Below are positions 9,174-18,418 of a stretch of 64,000 bases of DNA, one piece after another; the first letter of the stretch is position 1; every line of letters starts with the position of its first letter. This DNA comes from Shimia sp. CNT1-13L.2 (lineage in GTDB: Bacteria > Pseudomonadota > Alphaproteobacteria > Rhodobacterales > Rhodobacteraceae), in assembly GCF_024331145.1 (NCBI RefSeq), contig NZ_JANDJO010000004.1, forward strand, positions 248,001 to 312,000, read 5' to 3'. Both the position numbers and the translations under genes were made by a program. Below the pieces are notes generated by a model. That model was given only the letters and a program-made list of their open reading frames with translations. It ran no database searches and was not told where the DNA came from.

Positions 9174-10151
9174 TCAGGCGTTCAGGTTCTTTGCCGAATC
9201 CTTGATGGCGTCATACTGGCCCGACGGGCGGAAACGCCACAGATAGTCGGCCAGAACCGCATCGGTGCTTGTCGGCTCGATGCCCAGATCGGCAAAGCCC
9301 TTGGCGTCCTCCGAAACCACATTGTCGTTCCGCAGCAGCTTGATCTGGTCGCGGGTGATGATCTTATTTTCGATCAGCCCCATCAGAACCGCCTGCACCA
9401 TGTCACAGCCCCAGGCCATGAGACGGGCCACAAAGAACGGCATATTCACGATCAGGCGGCGACGGTGCGCAACGTCAATAGACTTTTGCGCCCACTCCCG
9501 AAGCGTGCCCACATCAGGACCACCCAGTTCATAAACGCCCTGCGCCTCGCCCAGAATGCCCTTCACGGCCGCCTTGGCAACATCGTCAACGTAAACCGGC
9601 TGGAACTTGGTATCGCCGCCGATCACGGGCAGGATCGGGCCAAGGCGCGACATGGACGCAAAGCGGTTGAAGAACCCGTCATCGGGCCCGAAGATCACAG
9701 AGGGGCGCAGGATCATCGCGTTCGGCATGTGCGCGAGAACCGCTTCCTCGCCCTCTACCTTGGCCTTGGCATAGCCGCTGTCCGAGGCGGTGTCCGCGAT
9801 GGCCGAGATCTGCACCATCGTGTCAATGCCTGCCTCTGCGGCCAGACGCGCAACACGTCCGGCGCCTTCCGCCATAACCGCATCAAAGGTGTTCTTGCGG
9901 TGCTCCCCCAGAACGCCAACGCAGTTCACAACCGCATCGGCACCATCCATCGCAAGTGCAACCGAGGCATCATCGCGAATATTGCAGAGAACCGGCTCAA
10001 CCTGCCCGACCGCGCCATAAGGCTTAACGAACATCGCCTCGTTGGGACGGCGCACGGCCACGCGCACGCGCCAGCCTTCTTTCGCCATACGTTGCGCAAT
10101 GTGGCGCCCTACAAAGCCCGAGCCGCCATAGATGGTCACAAGTTTCGGCAT
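9174..10151 (-). CDS. complex I NDUFA9-family NAD(P)-binding protein
   Basis: A 325-residue atypical short-chain dehydrogenase-like protein with an N-terminal nucleotide-binding loop [14 protein letters not shown] and an NAD(P)-binding Rossmann fold over most of its length. Alphaproteobacteria carry such homologues of the mitochondrial complex I accessory subunit NDUFA9; in bacteria the role is not settled (assembly or quinone-related). The start at 10151 ([10 protein letters not shown]) has GGAGGG upstream. An upstream in-frame start at 10283 is rejected because it adds a basic, low-complexity stretch. It ends at a terminator shared with uppP. Confidence 0.88.
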   Translation of the reverse strand: MPKLVTIYGGSGFVGRHIAQRMAKEGWRVRVAVRRPNEAMFVKPYGAVGQVEPVLCNIRDDASVALAMDGADAVVNCVGVLGEHRKNTFDAVMAEGAGRVARLAAEAGIDTMVQISAIADTASDSGYAKAKVEGEEAVLAHMPNAMILRPSVIFGPDDGFFNRFASMSRLGPILPVIGGDTKFQPVYVDDVAKAAVKGILGEAQGVYELGGPDVGTLREWAQKSIDVAHRRRLIVNMPFFVARLMAWGCDMVQAVLMGLIENKIITRDQIKLLRNDNVVSEDAKGFADLGIEPTSTDAVLADYLWRFRPSGQYDAIKDSAKNLNA

Positions 10152-10375
10152 GGGAACCCTCCGCTTCTTGAATTCCTGTTTTCGGAATACGCCCGTTGCG
10201 CCGCGGGAACAAGGCGCAAACCCCGTACCGCGACAAGAATCCCCTTTAATTCCGGAAGAATTGGAAAGGCGCGCAACAGCCACCCCGAAAGTTCATGATA
10301 GAAAATTTAAAATTCTTTCAGAATCGCGTTGACACCCCCCGCCACGAGGCTTAAACGCCTGCCTCACCAACCCGT

Positions 10376-10462
10376 GCCCAGATGGCGGAATTGGTAGACG
10401 CGCTAGCTTCAGGTGCTAGTGTCCGTATGGACGTGGAGGTTCGAGTCCTCTTCTGGGCACCA
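10376..10462 (+). tRNA. tRNA-Leu (anticodon CAG)
   Basis: An 87-base class II tRNA. The acceptor stem GCCCAGA pairs with TCTGGGC, followed by an encoded ACCA. The anticodon stem CTAGC/GCTAG holds loop TTCAGGT with CAG at 10410-10412. A long variable arm (TGTCC...GGACG) and the T-loop GTTCGAGTC complete it. It reads CUG leucine codons. No integrase or repeated 3' end is visible nearby. Confidence 0.97.
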
Positions 10463-10613
10463 AAATCCCCCGGTATGATATATTCTTCAACGCGTTGTGC
10501 GGGGATAGCTCGTGTAGTCCACCTTTCGGTACTCCTTTTGTCGTGCATTGATTTCTGCACATAGGGGAAATCGATCACTGGACTCTTTTCCTAGGCTCAC
10601 ACAAGGTGCGCCC

Positions 10614-11498
10614 GTGAAACAGAAGCGTCTCTCTCTTAGCCAGCTGCGGGCCATCGAAGCCGTTGCGTCGCGCCGAAACTTTTCGGATGCGGCAGGGCTT
10701 CTGGGAGTGTCGCAGCCGTCTATCTCGAACCATGTGACGGCGGTTGAAAGCCGGTTCGGTGTTCAGCTGTTCGAACGCCGCGGGCATCAGGCGGTCCAGT
10801 CGCAGGAGCTTGAGCGCCTGTTGCCGAAGCTGCGCACCATTCTAACCCTTGTTGACGAACTCGAAGGCGAGATGGAGGGGCGTCGTGCGCTTGAAACCGG
10901 GCATCTGCGGGTGGGGTATTCGACCTATCAGATTGCTGTCCCGATCCTGACGCGTTTCATGCGCCGGTTTCCCAACGTTCAGGTCGAAGCGCGGTCTATG
11001 GCGAGTTCCGATCTGGCAAGCAGGCTCGAGAGCGGGGATCTGGATGTGGCCTGTATCACCGCGCGTGAAATCCCGGCGCATCTGTCGGGCATCTGGCTTC
11101 GGGATATGAAAATCGTTCTGGCGGTGCCCGTTTCCCATCCGTTTGCGGAAAAGGGGCGCGTGTCGTTCAAGGATCTGGTTGGCCAGCCGCTGATCCAGCG
11201 CGAGGTGACATCGAACACACGGAAACTTCTCGAAGCGCGGGCGGCGTTGGCGCGTGCGCCCCTGACAACGATCCTTGCGGTGGGGTCCTGGGGGTCGATC
11301 GTCGAGATGATCCGCGCGGGCGTGGGGCTTGGCGTTGGTCTGGATGTCGAGGTCGAGAACGTGCCGGGGATCACGCGTGTCGAGGTGGATGACAAGGCGC
11401 TGAAGGCCTCGCAGTTTCTGGTGCATCTGCCAGAGCGGCGCGTTGTTTCGGCGGTGCAGGCCTTTCTTTCGACCGCGACGGAGCTGGCACCGAAGTAA
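10614..11498 (+). CDS. LysR-family regulator of the phosphonate genes
   Basis: A 294-residue LysR-type transcription factor: winged helix-turn-helix in the first 65 residues (SLSQLRAIEAVASRRNFSDA, then LLGVSQPSISNHV), then a substrate-binding effector domain from about 90. The GTG at 10614 is preferred because it gives VKQKRLSLSQLRAIEAV, has AAGGTG upstream and matches the usual N-terminal length. It lies directly upstream of phnW in the same direction. LysR proteins bind T-N11-A boxes; one lies 25 bases after this gene's stop and another before the ABC importer at 15298, so it probably activates both. The inducer is likely 2-aminoethylphosphonate or a derivative (inference). Confidence 0.88.
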   Translation: MKQKRLSLSQLRAIEAVASRRNFSDAAGLLGVSQPSISNHVTAVESRFGVQLFERRGHQAVQSQELERLLPKLRTILTLVDELEGEMEGRRALETGHLRVGYSTYQIAVPILTRFMRRFPNVQVEARSMASSDLASRLESGDLDVACITAREIPAHLSGIWLRDMKIVLAVPVSHPFAEKGRVSFKDLVGQPLIQREVTSNTRKLLEARAALARAPLTTILAVGSWGSIVEMIRAGVGLGVGLDVEVENVPGITRVEVDDKALKASQFLVHLPERRVVSAVQAFLSTATELAPK

Positions 11499-11522
11499 CG
11501 ATTTCGTATCAGTGGGCAATTT

Positions 11523-11539
11523 ATAACAAAAAGCTATAG
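11523..11539. promoter_or_regulatory. LysR-type box upstream of phnW
   Basis: ATAACAAAAAGCTATAG contains T-N11-A inside an ATA-N9-TAT dyad, the classic LysR-type operator layout. It ends 69 bases before the phnW start. A 16/17 identical copy lies at 15198-15214. Confidence 0.6.
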
Positions 11540-11608
11540 ATACTTGCTCGATTAAAGGGCGGCAAATAATTGCGGGTTAGTTTCCTGTTCGTGCCAAGGA
11601 TGTTTCCC

Positions 11609-12799
11609 ATGCCCGACCTGCCGCCCCCGTTTCTTGGGGAACCCTATCTTCTGACGCCTGGTCCGTTGACCACGTCCCGCACTGTCAAAGAGGCCATGCT
11701 GCGCGATTGGGGCAGCTGGGATGGTGATTTCCGTGCCATGACCTCTGAGCTTCGGGCGCGGCTTTTGGCCATGCTTGGGGAAGGGGTCGAGGCCTTTGAT
11801 TGTGTTCCGATGCAGGGCTCCGGCACCTTTGCCGTGGAAGCCATGCTTGCAAGCTTTGTTCCCCGTGACGGGAAGGTTCTGGTTCTGGCCAACGGTGCTT
11901 ATGGCAAGCGGGCTGCGGAAACGCTGGCCTATCTTGGGCGCGCCCACACGGTTCTGGACAAGGGGGATTACCTGCCGCCGCGCGGAAGCGAAGTGACGGC
12001 TGCGCTTGCTGCTGATCCGGCGATTACCCATGTTGTTGCGATCCACTGTGAAACCTCTTCGGGGATTCTCAACCATCTGAAGGAGATCGCCGAGGCGACG
12101 GCCGCGGCTGGCCGCAGGTTGCTGATCGACAGCATGTCAGCATTTGGTGCGGTGCGGCTTGAGGCAGGGGATTTTCCGTTCGATGCCGTGGTCTCATCCG
12201 CCAACAAGTGTATCGAGGGTGTTCCGGGGTTCGGCTTTGTGCTGGCCCGCAAAGATGTGCTGGAAGGGGCCAAGGGCAACAGCCATTCGATCAGCCTTGA
12301 TCTGAATGCGCAGTGGTCGGCCATGGAGAAAACCGGACAATGGCGTTTTACGCCGCCGACTCATGTGGTTGCGGCTTTCCTGCAAGCCCTGAGGGAACAT
12401 GAAATGGAAGGCGGCGTTGTTGCGCGGGGTGCGCGGTATGCGCAGAACCGTGACGTGCTGGTTGCCGGTATGAGGTCGCTTGGTTTTGAAACCCTGCTTG
12501 ATGATGCGTGGCTTTCGCCGATTATCGTGACCTTCTTCTGCCCGGCCGATCCGGCGTTTGATTTTGACGCATTCTATGCGTCGATGAAGGCGAAGGGGTT
12601 TATCATCTACCCGGGCAAGCTGACCCTTGTAGACAGTTTTCGCATTGGATGTATTGGCCGGATGGATGCGGCCGTCATGAGGCGCGTTGTCGAGGCTGCG
12701 CGCGACGCTCTGGCCGAGATGGGGCTTGCTGATGCCACCCCGCCGGCCGTTGCTCTTGAAGAACGTAAACGCCTGTCCGCCCCGGAAGCGGCGGCCTGA
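11609..12799 (+). CDS. phnW: 2-aminoethylphosphonate--pyruvate transaminase
   Basis: PhnW uses PLP to move the amino group of 2-aminoethylphosphonate to pyruvate, giving phosphonoacetaldehyde and alanine in the cytosol. The 396-residue protein starts [10 protein letters not shown], has the phosphate-binding [12 protein letters not shown] and the PLP lysine Lys200 in [13 protein letters not shown], and keeps the RIGCIGR segment near the C-terminus. Start 11609 (MPDLPPP) has AAGG upstream; two in-frame earlier starts are less well placed. phnX follows after 15 bases. A tail of about 25 residues after the fold ([12 protein letters not shown]) is somewhat longer than usual. Confidence 0.95.
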   Translation: MPDLPPPFLGEPYLLTPGPLTTSRTVKEAMLRDWGSWDGDFRAMTSELRARLLAMLGEGVEAFDCVPMQGSGTFAVEAMLASFVPRDGKVLVLANGAYGKRAAETLAYLGRAHTVLDKGDYLPPRGSEVTAALAADPAITHVVAIHCETSSGILNHLKEIAEATAAAGRRLLIDSMSAFGAVRLEAGDFPFDAVVSSANKCIEGVPGFGFVLARKDVLEGAKGNSHSISLDLNAQWSAMEKTGQWRFTPPTHVVAAFLQALREHEMEGGVVARGARYAQNRDVLVAGMRSLGFETLLDDAWLSPIIVTFFCPADPAFDFDAFYASMKAKGFIIYPGKLTLVDSFRIGCIGRMDAAVMRRVVEAARDALAEMGLADATPPAVALEERKRLSAPEAAA

Positions 12800-12814
12800 A
12801 GTAAAGGAAAAACC

Positions 12815-13597
12815 ATGACCAAGTTCAAAGCAGCCGTATTCGATTGGGCAGGGACCACTGTTGATTTCGGGTCGTTTGCGCCGATGGGCGTTTTCGTGAA
12901 GGCCTTTGCCGAGTTCGGCATCACCGCCACCATCGACGAAGCGCGCGGCCCGATGGGCAGTGCCAAGTGGGACCACATCCGCGCGATGATGGACATGCCG
13001 TCGATTGCCCGCCAGTGGGAAGAGACTTTCGGCAACGCGCCTTCGGATGCGGATGTCGACAAGGTCTATGAGGTCTTTGTGCCGATGAACGAGAAGGTTG
13101 CCGCCGACTATGCCGATCTGATCCCCGGGACCCTCGACACCATGGCCTATCTGCGGGGCAAGGGTATGAAGATCGGCTCGACCACCGGCTATACCCGTTC
13201 GATCATGGAAAACGTACTGCCGGTTGCCGCCGCGCAGGGCTATGAGCCTGACAACCTCGTGTGTTCCGATGACCTGCCCGAGGGGCGTCCGGGGCCGCTT
13301 GGCATGTACAAGTGCATGGTTGATCTTGTGGCCTACCCGCCCGAAGCCATCATCAAGGTGGATGACACGGCGCCGGGGATCGGCGAAGGTGTGGCGGCGG
13401 GTTGCGTGACCGTGGGTCTTGCCCTGTCGGGCAATGCGGTCGGCAAAACCCTGGAAGAGCTTGAGGCAATGACCCCTGAAGACATCGACGTGCTGCGCCA
13501 GAAGGCGGCTCAGATCCTGAAAGATGCCGGTGCAGACCACGTGATCGACACGATCGCCGACCTGCCTGCGCTGATCGAGCAACTGGACGCCCGGTAA
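12815..13597 (+). CDS. phnX: phosphonoacetaldehyde hydrolase
   Basis: PhnX (phosphonatase, 260 residues) cleaves the C-P bond of phosphonoacetaldehyde to acetaldehyde and phosphate. It is a HAD-superfamily enzyme: the nucleophile is Asp10 in VFDWAGTTVD, the Schiff-base lysine is Lys51 in GPMGSAKWDH, and later motifs STTGYTR and VDDTAPGIGEG supply phosphate and magnesium binding. All the residues that separate phosphonatases from other HAD enzymes are present. It lies between phnW and the hydrolase gene with gaps of 15 and 2 bases, so the three are one operon. Confidence 0.96.
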   Translation: MTKFKAAVFDWAGTTVDFGSFAPMGVFVKAFAEFGITATIDEARGPMGSAKWDHIRAMMDMPSIARQWEETFGNAPSDADVDKVYEVFVPMNEKVAADYADLIPGTLDTMAYLRGKGMKIGSTTGYTRSIMENVLPVAAAQGYEPDNLVCSDDLPEGRPGPLGMYKCMVDLVAYPPEAIIKVDDTAPGIGEGVAAGCVTVGLALSGNAVGKTLEELEAMTPEDIDVLRQKAAQILKDAGADHVIDTIADLPALIEQLDAR

Positions 13598-13599
13598 CC

Positions 13600-15072
13600 A
13601 TGACACAGCGCCCCAACATCCTGCTGATTACAGCCGATCAATGGCGCGGCGAGTGTCTTGGGGCGCTGGGCCATATCGTGAAGACGCCGCATCTGGATGC
13701 GCTTGCCGAGGAGGCGACAATCTTCACACGGCACCATGCGGCCTGTGCGCCCTGTTCGCCGGCGCGGGCCAGCCTTTATACCGGGCAATACCAGATGAAC
13801 ACGCGGGTGGTGCGAAACGGCACGCCGCTGGATGTGCGGTTCGACAATATCGCCAAGGCGGCGCGACGCGGGGGATACGTGCCGACCCTGTTCGGATATA
13901 CGGATACTTCTCCCGACCCCCGTGGCATGGAGCCGACCGATCCCGCGTTGCAGAGTTATGAAGGTGTTTTGCCCGGCATGGAGGTGGGGCAGATCCTGCC
14001 GGAAGATGACGGGCCATGGCTCGACTGGATTGCAGAGCAGGGGGTGGATGCACCGCATCTGATGCAGGCGGGGGCGCCGGAGGAGGGCGAGATCGTCTCG
14101 ATGGCGCCAACGGCCTTTGCCGCCGAGCAGAGCCAGACGGCGTTTCTGACCGGCAAGTTTCTTGATTGGGCAGAGGGGCAGGGCGCGCCGTGGTTCGCGC
14201 ATCTTTCTTTCCTGCGCCCGCATCCGCCGTTTTCGGTGCCTGCGCCTTATAACGAGATGTACGCCCCCGGCGACGGGCCGGCCTATTTGCGGGCTGAGAC
14301 GCCCGCGCTTGAGCCCGACCACCACCCCGTGCCCAAGACCAAGCGCGCCCAGTCAGAGCTTGGCCATTATATCGCGGGGGGCACAGGGGGGCTCGAACAG
14401 TTGGATGCGCGCGATTTCGACCGTATCCGGGCCATCTATTTTGGCATGATGAGCGAAGTGGACGCCCAGATCGGCCGCCTGATCGCGGGGCTGCGTGCCA
14501 TGGGGAGCTGGGAAGATACCCTGCTGGTCTTTACATCGGATCATGGCGAGATGATGGCGGATCACTGGATGCTGGGGAAAGGCGGATACCATGCGCAAAG
14601 CTATCATATTCCGCTGATCCTGCGGGTGCCGGGGGATGGGAAGCGGCGGATCGAGGCCTTTACCTCGGCTGTCGATATTTTTCCAACGCTTTGCGACGCG
14701 ATGCAGGTGGTGCCGGAAATCGTGCCGAACGGTGCATCGCTTTTGCCCTTTGCGCGCGGCGAGATGCCAAAGTGGCGCGACGGGGTGATGTGGGAATTCG
14801 ATTATCGCGAGCTGGACGAGCGCGGCCATGATCCCGACGATTGTGCCATGGCCTGCTGGCGCACCGAAGATCACCTTTATGTCCATACACCCGCGGATGG
14901 TTCGCTTCTGTTCGATCTGGCAGACGATCCCGGATGTTTCGACAATATCGCGGCGCAGGAACCGGAGGTGCGGGCGGCGATGGCAGAAGGGCTGCTTTCC
15001 ACACGCATGCGTGCGGCCGAACAGACACTGGCCCGTCACATGGTTTGGGAGTGGTCCAAACCCACCTTTTAG
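13600..15072 (+). CDS. sulfatase-fold hydrolase, probable phosphonate monoester hydrolase/phosphodiesterase
   Basis: A 490-residue alkaline phosphatase-superfamily enzyme. Cys52 in CSPAR fits the C-x-P-x-R motif converted to formylglycine, Asp13 and a TSDHGEMM segment supply metal ligands, and the ARASLYTGQYQMN region resembles rhizobial and Burkholderia phosphonate monoester hydrolases more than arylsulfatases. Such enzymes split phosphonate monoesters and phosphodiesters. Following phnX by 2 bases, it would logically free 2-aminoethylphosphonate from an ester for PhnW and PhnX. There is no signal peptide, so it acts in the cytosol after uptake. Choline sulfatase or another sulfatase remains possible. 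Confidence 0.75.
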   Translation: MTQRPNILLITADQWRGECLGALGHIVKTPHLDALAEEATIFTRHHAACAPCSPARASLYTGQYQMNTRVVRNGTPLDVRFDNIAKAARRGGYVPTLFGYTDTSPDPRGMEPTDPALQSYEGVLPGMEVGQILPEDDGPWLDWIAEQGVDAPHLMQAGAPEEGEIVSMAPTAFAAEQSQTAFLTGKFLDWAEGQGAPWFAHLSFLRPHPPFSVPAPYNEMYAPGDGPAYLRAETPALEPDHHPVPKTKRAQSELGHYIAGGTGGLEQLDARDFDRIRAIYFGMMSEVDAQIGRLIAGLRAMGSWEDTLLVFTSDHGEMMADHWMLGKGGYHAQSYHIPLILRVPGDGKRRIEAFTSAVDIFPTLCDAMQVVPEIVPNGASLLPFARGEMPKWRDGVMWEFDYRELDERGHDPDDCAMACWRTEDHLYVHTPADGSLLFDLADDPGCFDNIAAQEPEVRAAMAEGLLSTRMRAAEQTLARHMVWEWSKPTF

Positions 15073-15107
15073 GACCTGCCGGGACGAAACGGACCGTCCT
15101 GGCGCAT

Positions 15108-15146
15108 ACGGCCTGCTCCATCTCCCCGGGGCAGGCCGTTTTTTTT
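15108..15146 (+). terminator. intrinsic terminator of the phnW-phnX-hydrolase operon
   Basis: Stem ACGGCCTGC / GCAGGCCGT (9 bp) with a 14-base loop, followed by eight T residues. It separates the phosphonate enzymes from the importer operon, which therefore needs its own promoter. Confidence 0.9.
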
Positions 15147-15197
15147 GTGCCGCAGCGAGACGGATCTTTGTGACACTTTGGTGATGATCGGGAAAGC

Positions 15198-15214
15198 ATA
15201 ATAAAAAGCTATAG
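15198..15214. promoter_or_regulatory. LysR-type box upstream of the importer operon
   Basis: ATAATAAAAAGCTATAG differs by one base from the element at 11523-11539 and keeps the T-N11-A and ATA-N9-TAT pattern. It ends 83 bases before the binding-protein start, a spacing close to that at phnW. Confidence 0.6.
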
Positions 15215-15297
15215 TGTCGGGCATTTTACAATTTCGTCACGGAAAACAGGTTCATGGCGGGTGTCGATAATCCGTCAAACCTGCCTGGGAGCTTTTC

Positions 15298-17355
15298 ATG
15301 ACGATCAAGACCACCCTTCTGTCGGGCGTTGCCCTGCTGAGCTTTGCCGCAGCGGCAAACGCAGCCACCTGCCCTGCCGTTACCGTGGCGGACATGCAAG
15401 GCATGACCGCTGATTTTCCGCAGCAGTTCGAACTGGCCGAATTCGAAGGCAAAGCGTCCTGTGACCTTGTCTTCAACCAGAACCCTGCCATTGGCGAACT
15501 GAACGCGCGTATCTTCGGGAACGGTGATCTGGCCGGTGTTGCCGACCGACTGCCTGCCGAGCCTCTGGTTGTCGCGCCCTATGCCAAGATCGGTTCCTAC
15601 GGCGGCGTCATCACCGGCCTTTCGAAAGGTACGGAATCGGGGACTTCGGACCTCCTGTCGGTGCGTCACGTGAACTTTGTGCGTTATGCCGACGATCTTC
15701 AGACCGTTGTGCCGAACGTTGCAAGGGCATGGGCCTGGAACGATGACTACACCGTTCTGACCTTCACCCTGCGCGAGGGGCACAAGTGGTCGGATGGCGC
15801 AGCCTTTACCGCAGAAGACGTGGCCTTCTGGTACAATGACCTGATCCTGAACCCCGACGTGTATGAAAGCACCCCGGGCCGCTGGCTGTTTGCTGGCGAG
15901 GCCGTCAAGGTCGAGGCCGTTGACGCCGTCACCGTGCGCATGACCTTCCCCGTGCCGACCCCCGGCATTCTGAACCGCTTTGCCGTTGACTATGGCCAGC
16001 CGTTCCAGCCCAAGCACTTCCTTTCGCAGTTCATGCCGAAGTACAACGAGAACGCCGAGGCGCTGGCCAAGGAGCATGGCTTTGAAAACGCCGCCGCTGC
16101 GGTTGATTTCTACTATGGCGGTTCGGACTGGAAAGACGTGCCTTCGCCGCTTCTGAAAGACGCTGATCGTGCGATGGCGCTTGGCCGTGCGGTTGTTCCG
16201 ACCCTCGAAAGCCACATCGTTGTCGAAGAGAATGCGGAAGGCCGCAAACTTGTTGCCAACCCCTACTTCCACCAGGTGGATACCGCGGGCAACCAGCTGC
16301 CTTATATTCCGGAGATCGTTGAAACCTATGTCAGCGACAAGGAAGTCCAGAACCTCAAGATCATGAACGGTGAAGTGGTCTGGAAGCAGCAGGCGATCTT
16401 CCTCGAGGATTTCCCGCTTCTGAAAGAGAACGAAGGCCGCGGCAACTATAACATCAACTTCGCGCCGACCTTTGGCGAGAACGTCTTCTTCTCGTTCAAC
16501 CGCACCCACAAAGATCCGGTTCTGGCCGAAATCTTTGGCGACGTGCGTTTCAACCGCGCCATGTCGATCGCGATGAACCGTGGCGAGATCAACGAGATTG
16601 TCTATCTTGGTCAGGGCACGCCGATGCAGGGTGTTCCGGCAGAACCCAAGACGGTATCGTTTGTTTCGGAAGAGACCCTTTCCAAAGACATCAACTATGA
16701 TGTTGATGGCGCCAAGGCACTGCTGGCGGAGATGGGTCTGAAGGACATGGACGGCGACGGTGTTGTCGAGCGTCCGGACGGCAAGCCGCTGGTCATTCGT
16801 CTGGTCTACTCGTCGCAGGGTGTGCCGGTGAAAATGATGGAACTGGTGCGTGACTACTGGACCGCAGTTGGTGTGCGGGTTGACCTGAAAGAGGTGACCT
16901 CGGACGAATACCGCGCGTCGGGTAACAACAACGATCTGGACCTGACCACCTGGAAATACGACGGCAATGCCGGCCCGACCATTTCGCAGGACGTGACCGT
17001 CTTTATCCCGCCGTTTGGTGACTTTTTCAATCCGGGCACCGGTTTCGGCTGGGCGGAATGGAAAGCCACGTCTGGCGCGGCTGGCACCGAACCGCCGGCT
17101 GACATCAAGGAACTGTGGAGCCTGTCCGAGAAGTTCATCCAGCAGGAAATGGGCAGCGACGAAAGCAACCGTCTGGGCGCGGAAATCACCCGCATCCACG
17201 CCGACAACATGCTGAAGATCGGCACCGTCGGTGACATCGTTGCGCCGTTCCTGCACCGCAACGACCTGATGAACGTGAAGCCGATCAAGGCCAAGACCTA
17301 CGACTTCTACTGGACCTATCCTTATCGCCCCAGCCAGTGGTTCCTGGAGCAGTAA
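15298..17355 (+). CDS. ABC importer substrate-binding protein, family 5 (oligopeptide type)
   Basis: A 685-residue periplasmic protein with signal peptide MTIKTTLLSGVALLSFAAAA and cleavage likely after NA. The body is a family 5 solute-binding protein (Dpp/Opp/NikA type): WAWNDDYTVLTFTLREGHKW and DGAAFTAEDVAFWYND are the diagnostic segments. It is longer than the usual 530-600 residues, with about 60 extra residues at the mature N-terminus including two cysteines (ATCPAV, KASCDL) and a long C-terminal part. Its likely co-regulation with phnW suggests an organophosphonate or other head-group substrate rather than peptide (inference). A strong hairpin follows the gene. Confidence 0.9.
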   Translation: MTIKTTLLSGVALLSFAAAANAATCPAVTVADMQGMTADFPQQFELAEFEGKASCDLVFNQNPAIGELNARIFGNGDLAGVADRLPAEPLVVAPYAKIGSYGGVITGLSKGTESGTSDLLSVRHVNFVRYADDLQTVVPNVARAWAWNDDYTVLTFTLREGHKWSDGAAFTAEDVAFWYNDLILNPDVYESTPGRWLFAGEAVKVEAVDAVTVRMTFPVPTPGILNRFAVDYGQPFQPKHFLSQFMPKYNENAEALAKEHGFENAAAAVDFYYGGSDWKDVPSPLLKDADRAMALGRAVVPTLESHIVVEENAEGRKLVANPYFHQVDTAGNQLPYIPEIVETYVSDKEVQNLKIMNGEVVWKQQAIFLEDFPLLKENEGRGNYNINFAPTFGENVFFSFNRTHKDPVLAEIFGDVRFNRAMSIAMNRGEINEIVYLGQGTPMQGVPAEPKTVSFVSEETLSKDINYDVDGAKALLAEMGLKDMDGDGVVERPDGKPLVIRLVYSSQGVPVKMMELVRDYWTAVGVRVDLKEVTSDEYRASGNNNDLDLTTWKYDGNAGPTISQDVTVFIPPFGDFFNPGTGFGWAEWKATSGAAGTEPPADIKELWSLSEKFIQQEMGSDESNRLGAEITRIHADNMLKIGTVGDIVAPFLHRNDLMNVKPIKAKTYDFYWTYPYRPSQWFLEQ

Positions 17356-17376
17356 GTCTTTGATCCAATGAAAATG

Positions 17377-17404
17377 TTCGGGGCGGCCTGTTTGCCGCCT
17401 CGAA
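17377..17404 (+). other. hairpin between binding-protein and permease genes
   Basis: TTCG-G-GGCGGC, 6-base loop, GCCGCC-T-CGAA forms an 11-bp stem with one G-T pair, right after the binding-protein gene. No T-run follows. Such hairpins protect the upstream message and raise binding-protein levels over the permeases. Confidence 0.6.
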
Positions 17405-17423
17405 CCGTTACGGGGGAAACGGA

Positions 17424-18416
17424 ATGCTTCGCTTCACGCTGGAAAGACTTGTCGGAATGGTGATCACGATGGCCCTTGTGTCGGTCATGGTGTTCATCAT
17501 CATGGAAATCCCGCCCGGGGACTATGCCGACCGCTATGCCTTTCGGAAATATTCGGGCACCGGGGTGAATGTGACCCAGGCCGATATCGAGGCGATCCGT
17601 GCCGATCTGGGTTTGGACAAGCCGATGGTCCTTCGGTATCTCGACTGGATTGGTGGCATCGTTCTGCGGGGCGATTTCGGACAGGCGTTTGCCTTTGAAA
17701 CCTCGGTTGTGAAGGTGATCGGGGACAAGGGGTTCCTTACCCTTGGTATCCTGTTTGCCACGCTTCTCGTGACCTACATGATCTCGATTCCGGTGGGCAT
17801 TTTTGCCGCCGTGAAACGGGCATCTGCCATGGACTACGGGCTGACGATCTTTTCCTATATGGGCCTTGCGCTGCCCAACTTTCTGCTGGCGCTCTTGATG
17901 CTATATTTCGCGAGCCGCTGGTTCGGCGCAGACATCGGGGGGCTGTTCTCGGAGGCCTATGCGGATGCGCCGTGGTCTTTGGCCAAGGTCTGGGATCTTG
18001 TGAAACACCTCTGGCTGCCTGCCTTCGTGCTGGCCTGGTCGGCGGTCGCCTACCAGATCCAGACCATGCGCGCGACCATGTCGGACGAGTTGAACAAGCT
18101 TTCGGTCACGGCGGCCCGTGCGCGTGGTGTGCCCGAAATGAAGCTTTTGGTGAAATACCCTGCGCGGCTTGCCATCAACCCCGTGGTCTCGACCATCGGC
18201 TTTGACGTGAACCGCATCTTTTCGGAATTGCCGATTGTTGCTGTTGTGCTTGGCCTGACCGAACTGGGTGAACTGCTGCTCAAGGCCTACCTCGACCTCG
18301 ACATGTATGTCGCGGGGGCGATCCTGCTCCTGCTGACCTTCATCATCGTTTTCATGAACTTCGTGTCCGACCTGCTGCTTGCCTGGCTGGACCCGCGTAT
18401 CAAGCTGGGAGCCTGA
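17424..18416 (+). CDS. ABC importer permease, OppB/DppB type
   Basis: A 330-residue inner-membrane permease of the oligopeptide class, first of a pair. It has six hydrophobic segments, an N-terminal MLRFTLERLVGMVITM anchor, the family PPGDYAD loop and the EAA-type coupling loop TAARARGVPEMKLLVKYPARLAINP that contacts the ATPases. GGGGGAAACGG precedes the ATG. It is followed by the second permease after 2 bases. Confidence 0.93.
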   Translation: MLRFTLERLVGMVITMALVSVMVFIIMEIPPGDYADRYAFRKYSGTGVNVTQADIEAIRADLGLDKPMVLRYLDWIGGIVLRGDFGQAFAFETSVVKVIGDKGFLTLGILFATLLVTYMISIPVGIFAAVKRASAMDYGLTIFSYMGLALPNFLLALLMLYFASRWFGADIGGLFSEAYADAPWSLAKVWDLVKHLWLPAFVLAWSAVAYQIQTMRATMSDELNKLSVTAARARGVPEMKLLVKYPARLAINPVVSTIGFDVNRIFSELPIVAVVLGLTELGELLLKAYLDLDMYVAGAILLLLTFIIVFMNFVSDLLLAWLDPRIKLGA

Positions 18417-18418
18417 CC

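Noticed and set aside
10376..10462. tRNA-Leu as attachment site of an integrated element
   Set aside because: No integrase and no second copy of the tRNA 3' end were seen downstream, and the following genes form ordered operons.
15226..17256. Minus-strand frame of 676 codons opposite the family 5 binding protein
   Set aside because: The plus-strand frame has a signal peptide, ribosome site and family motifs; the reverse frame has none.
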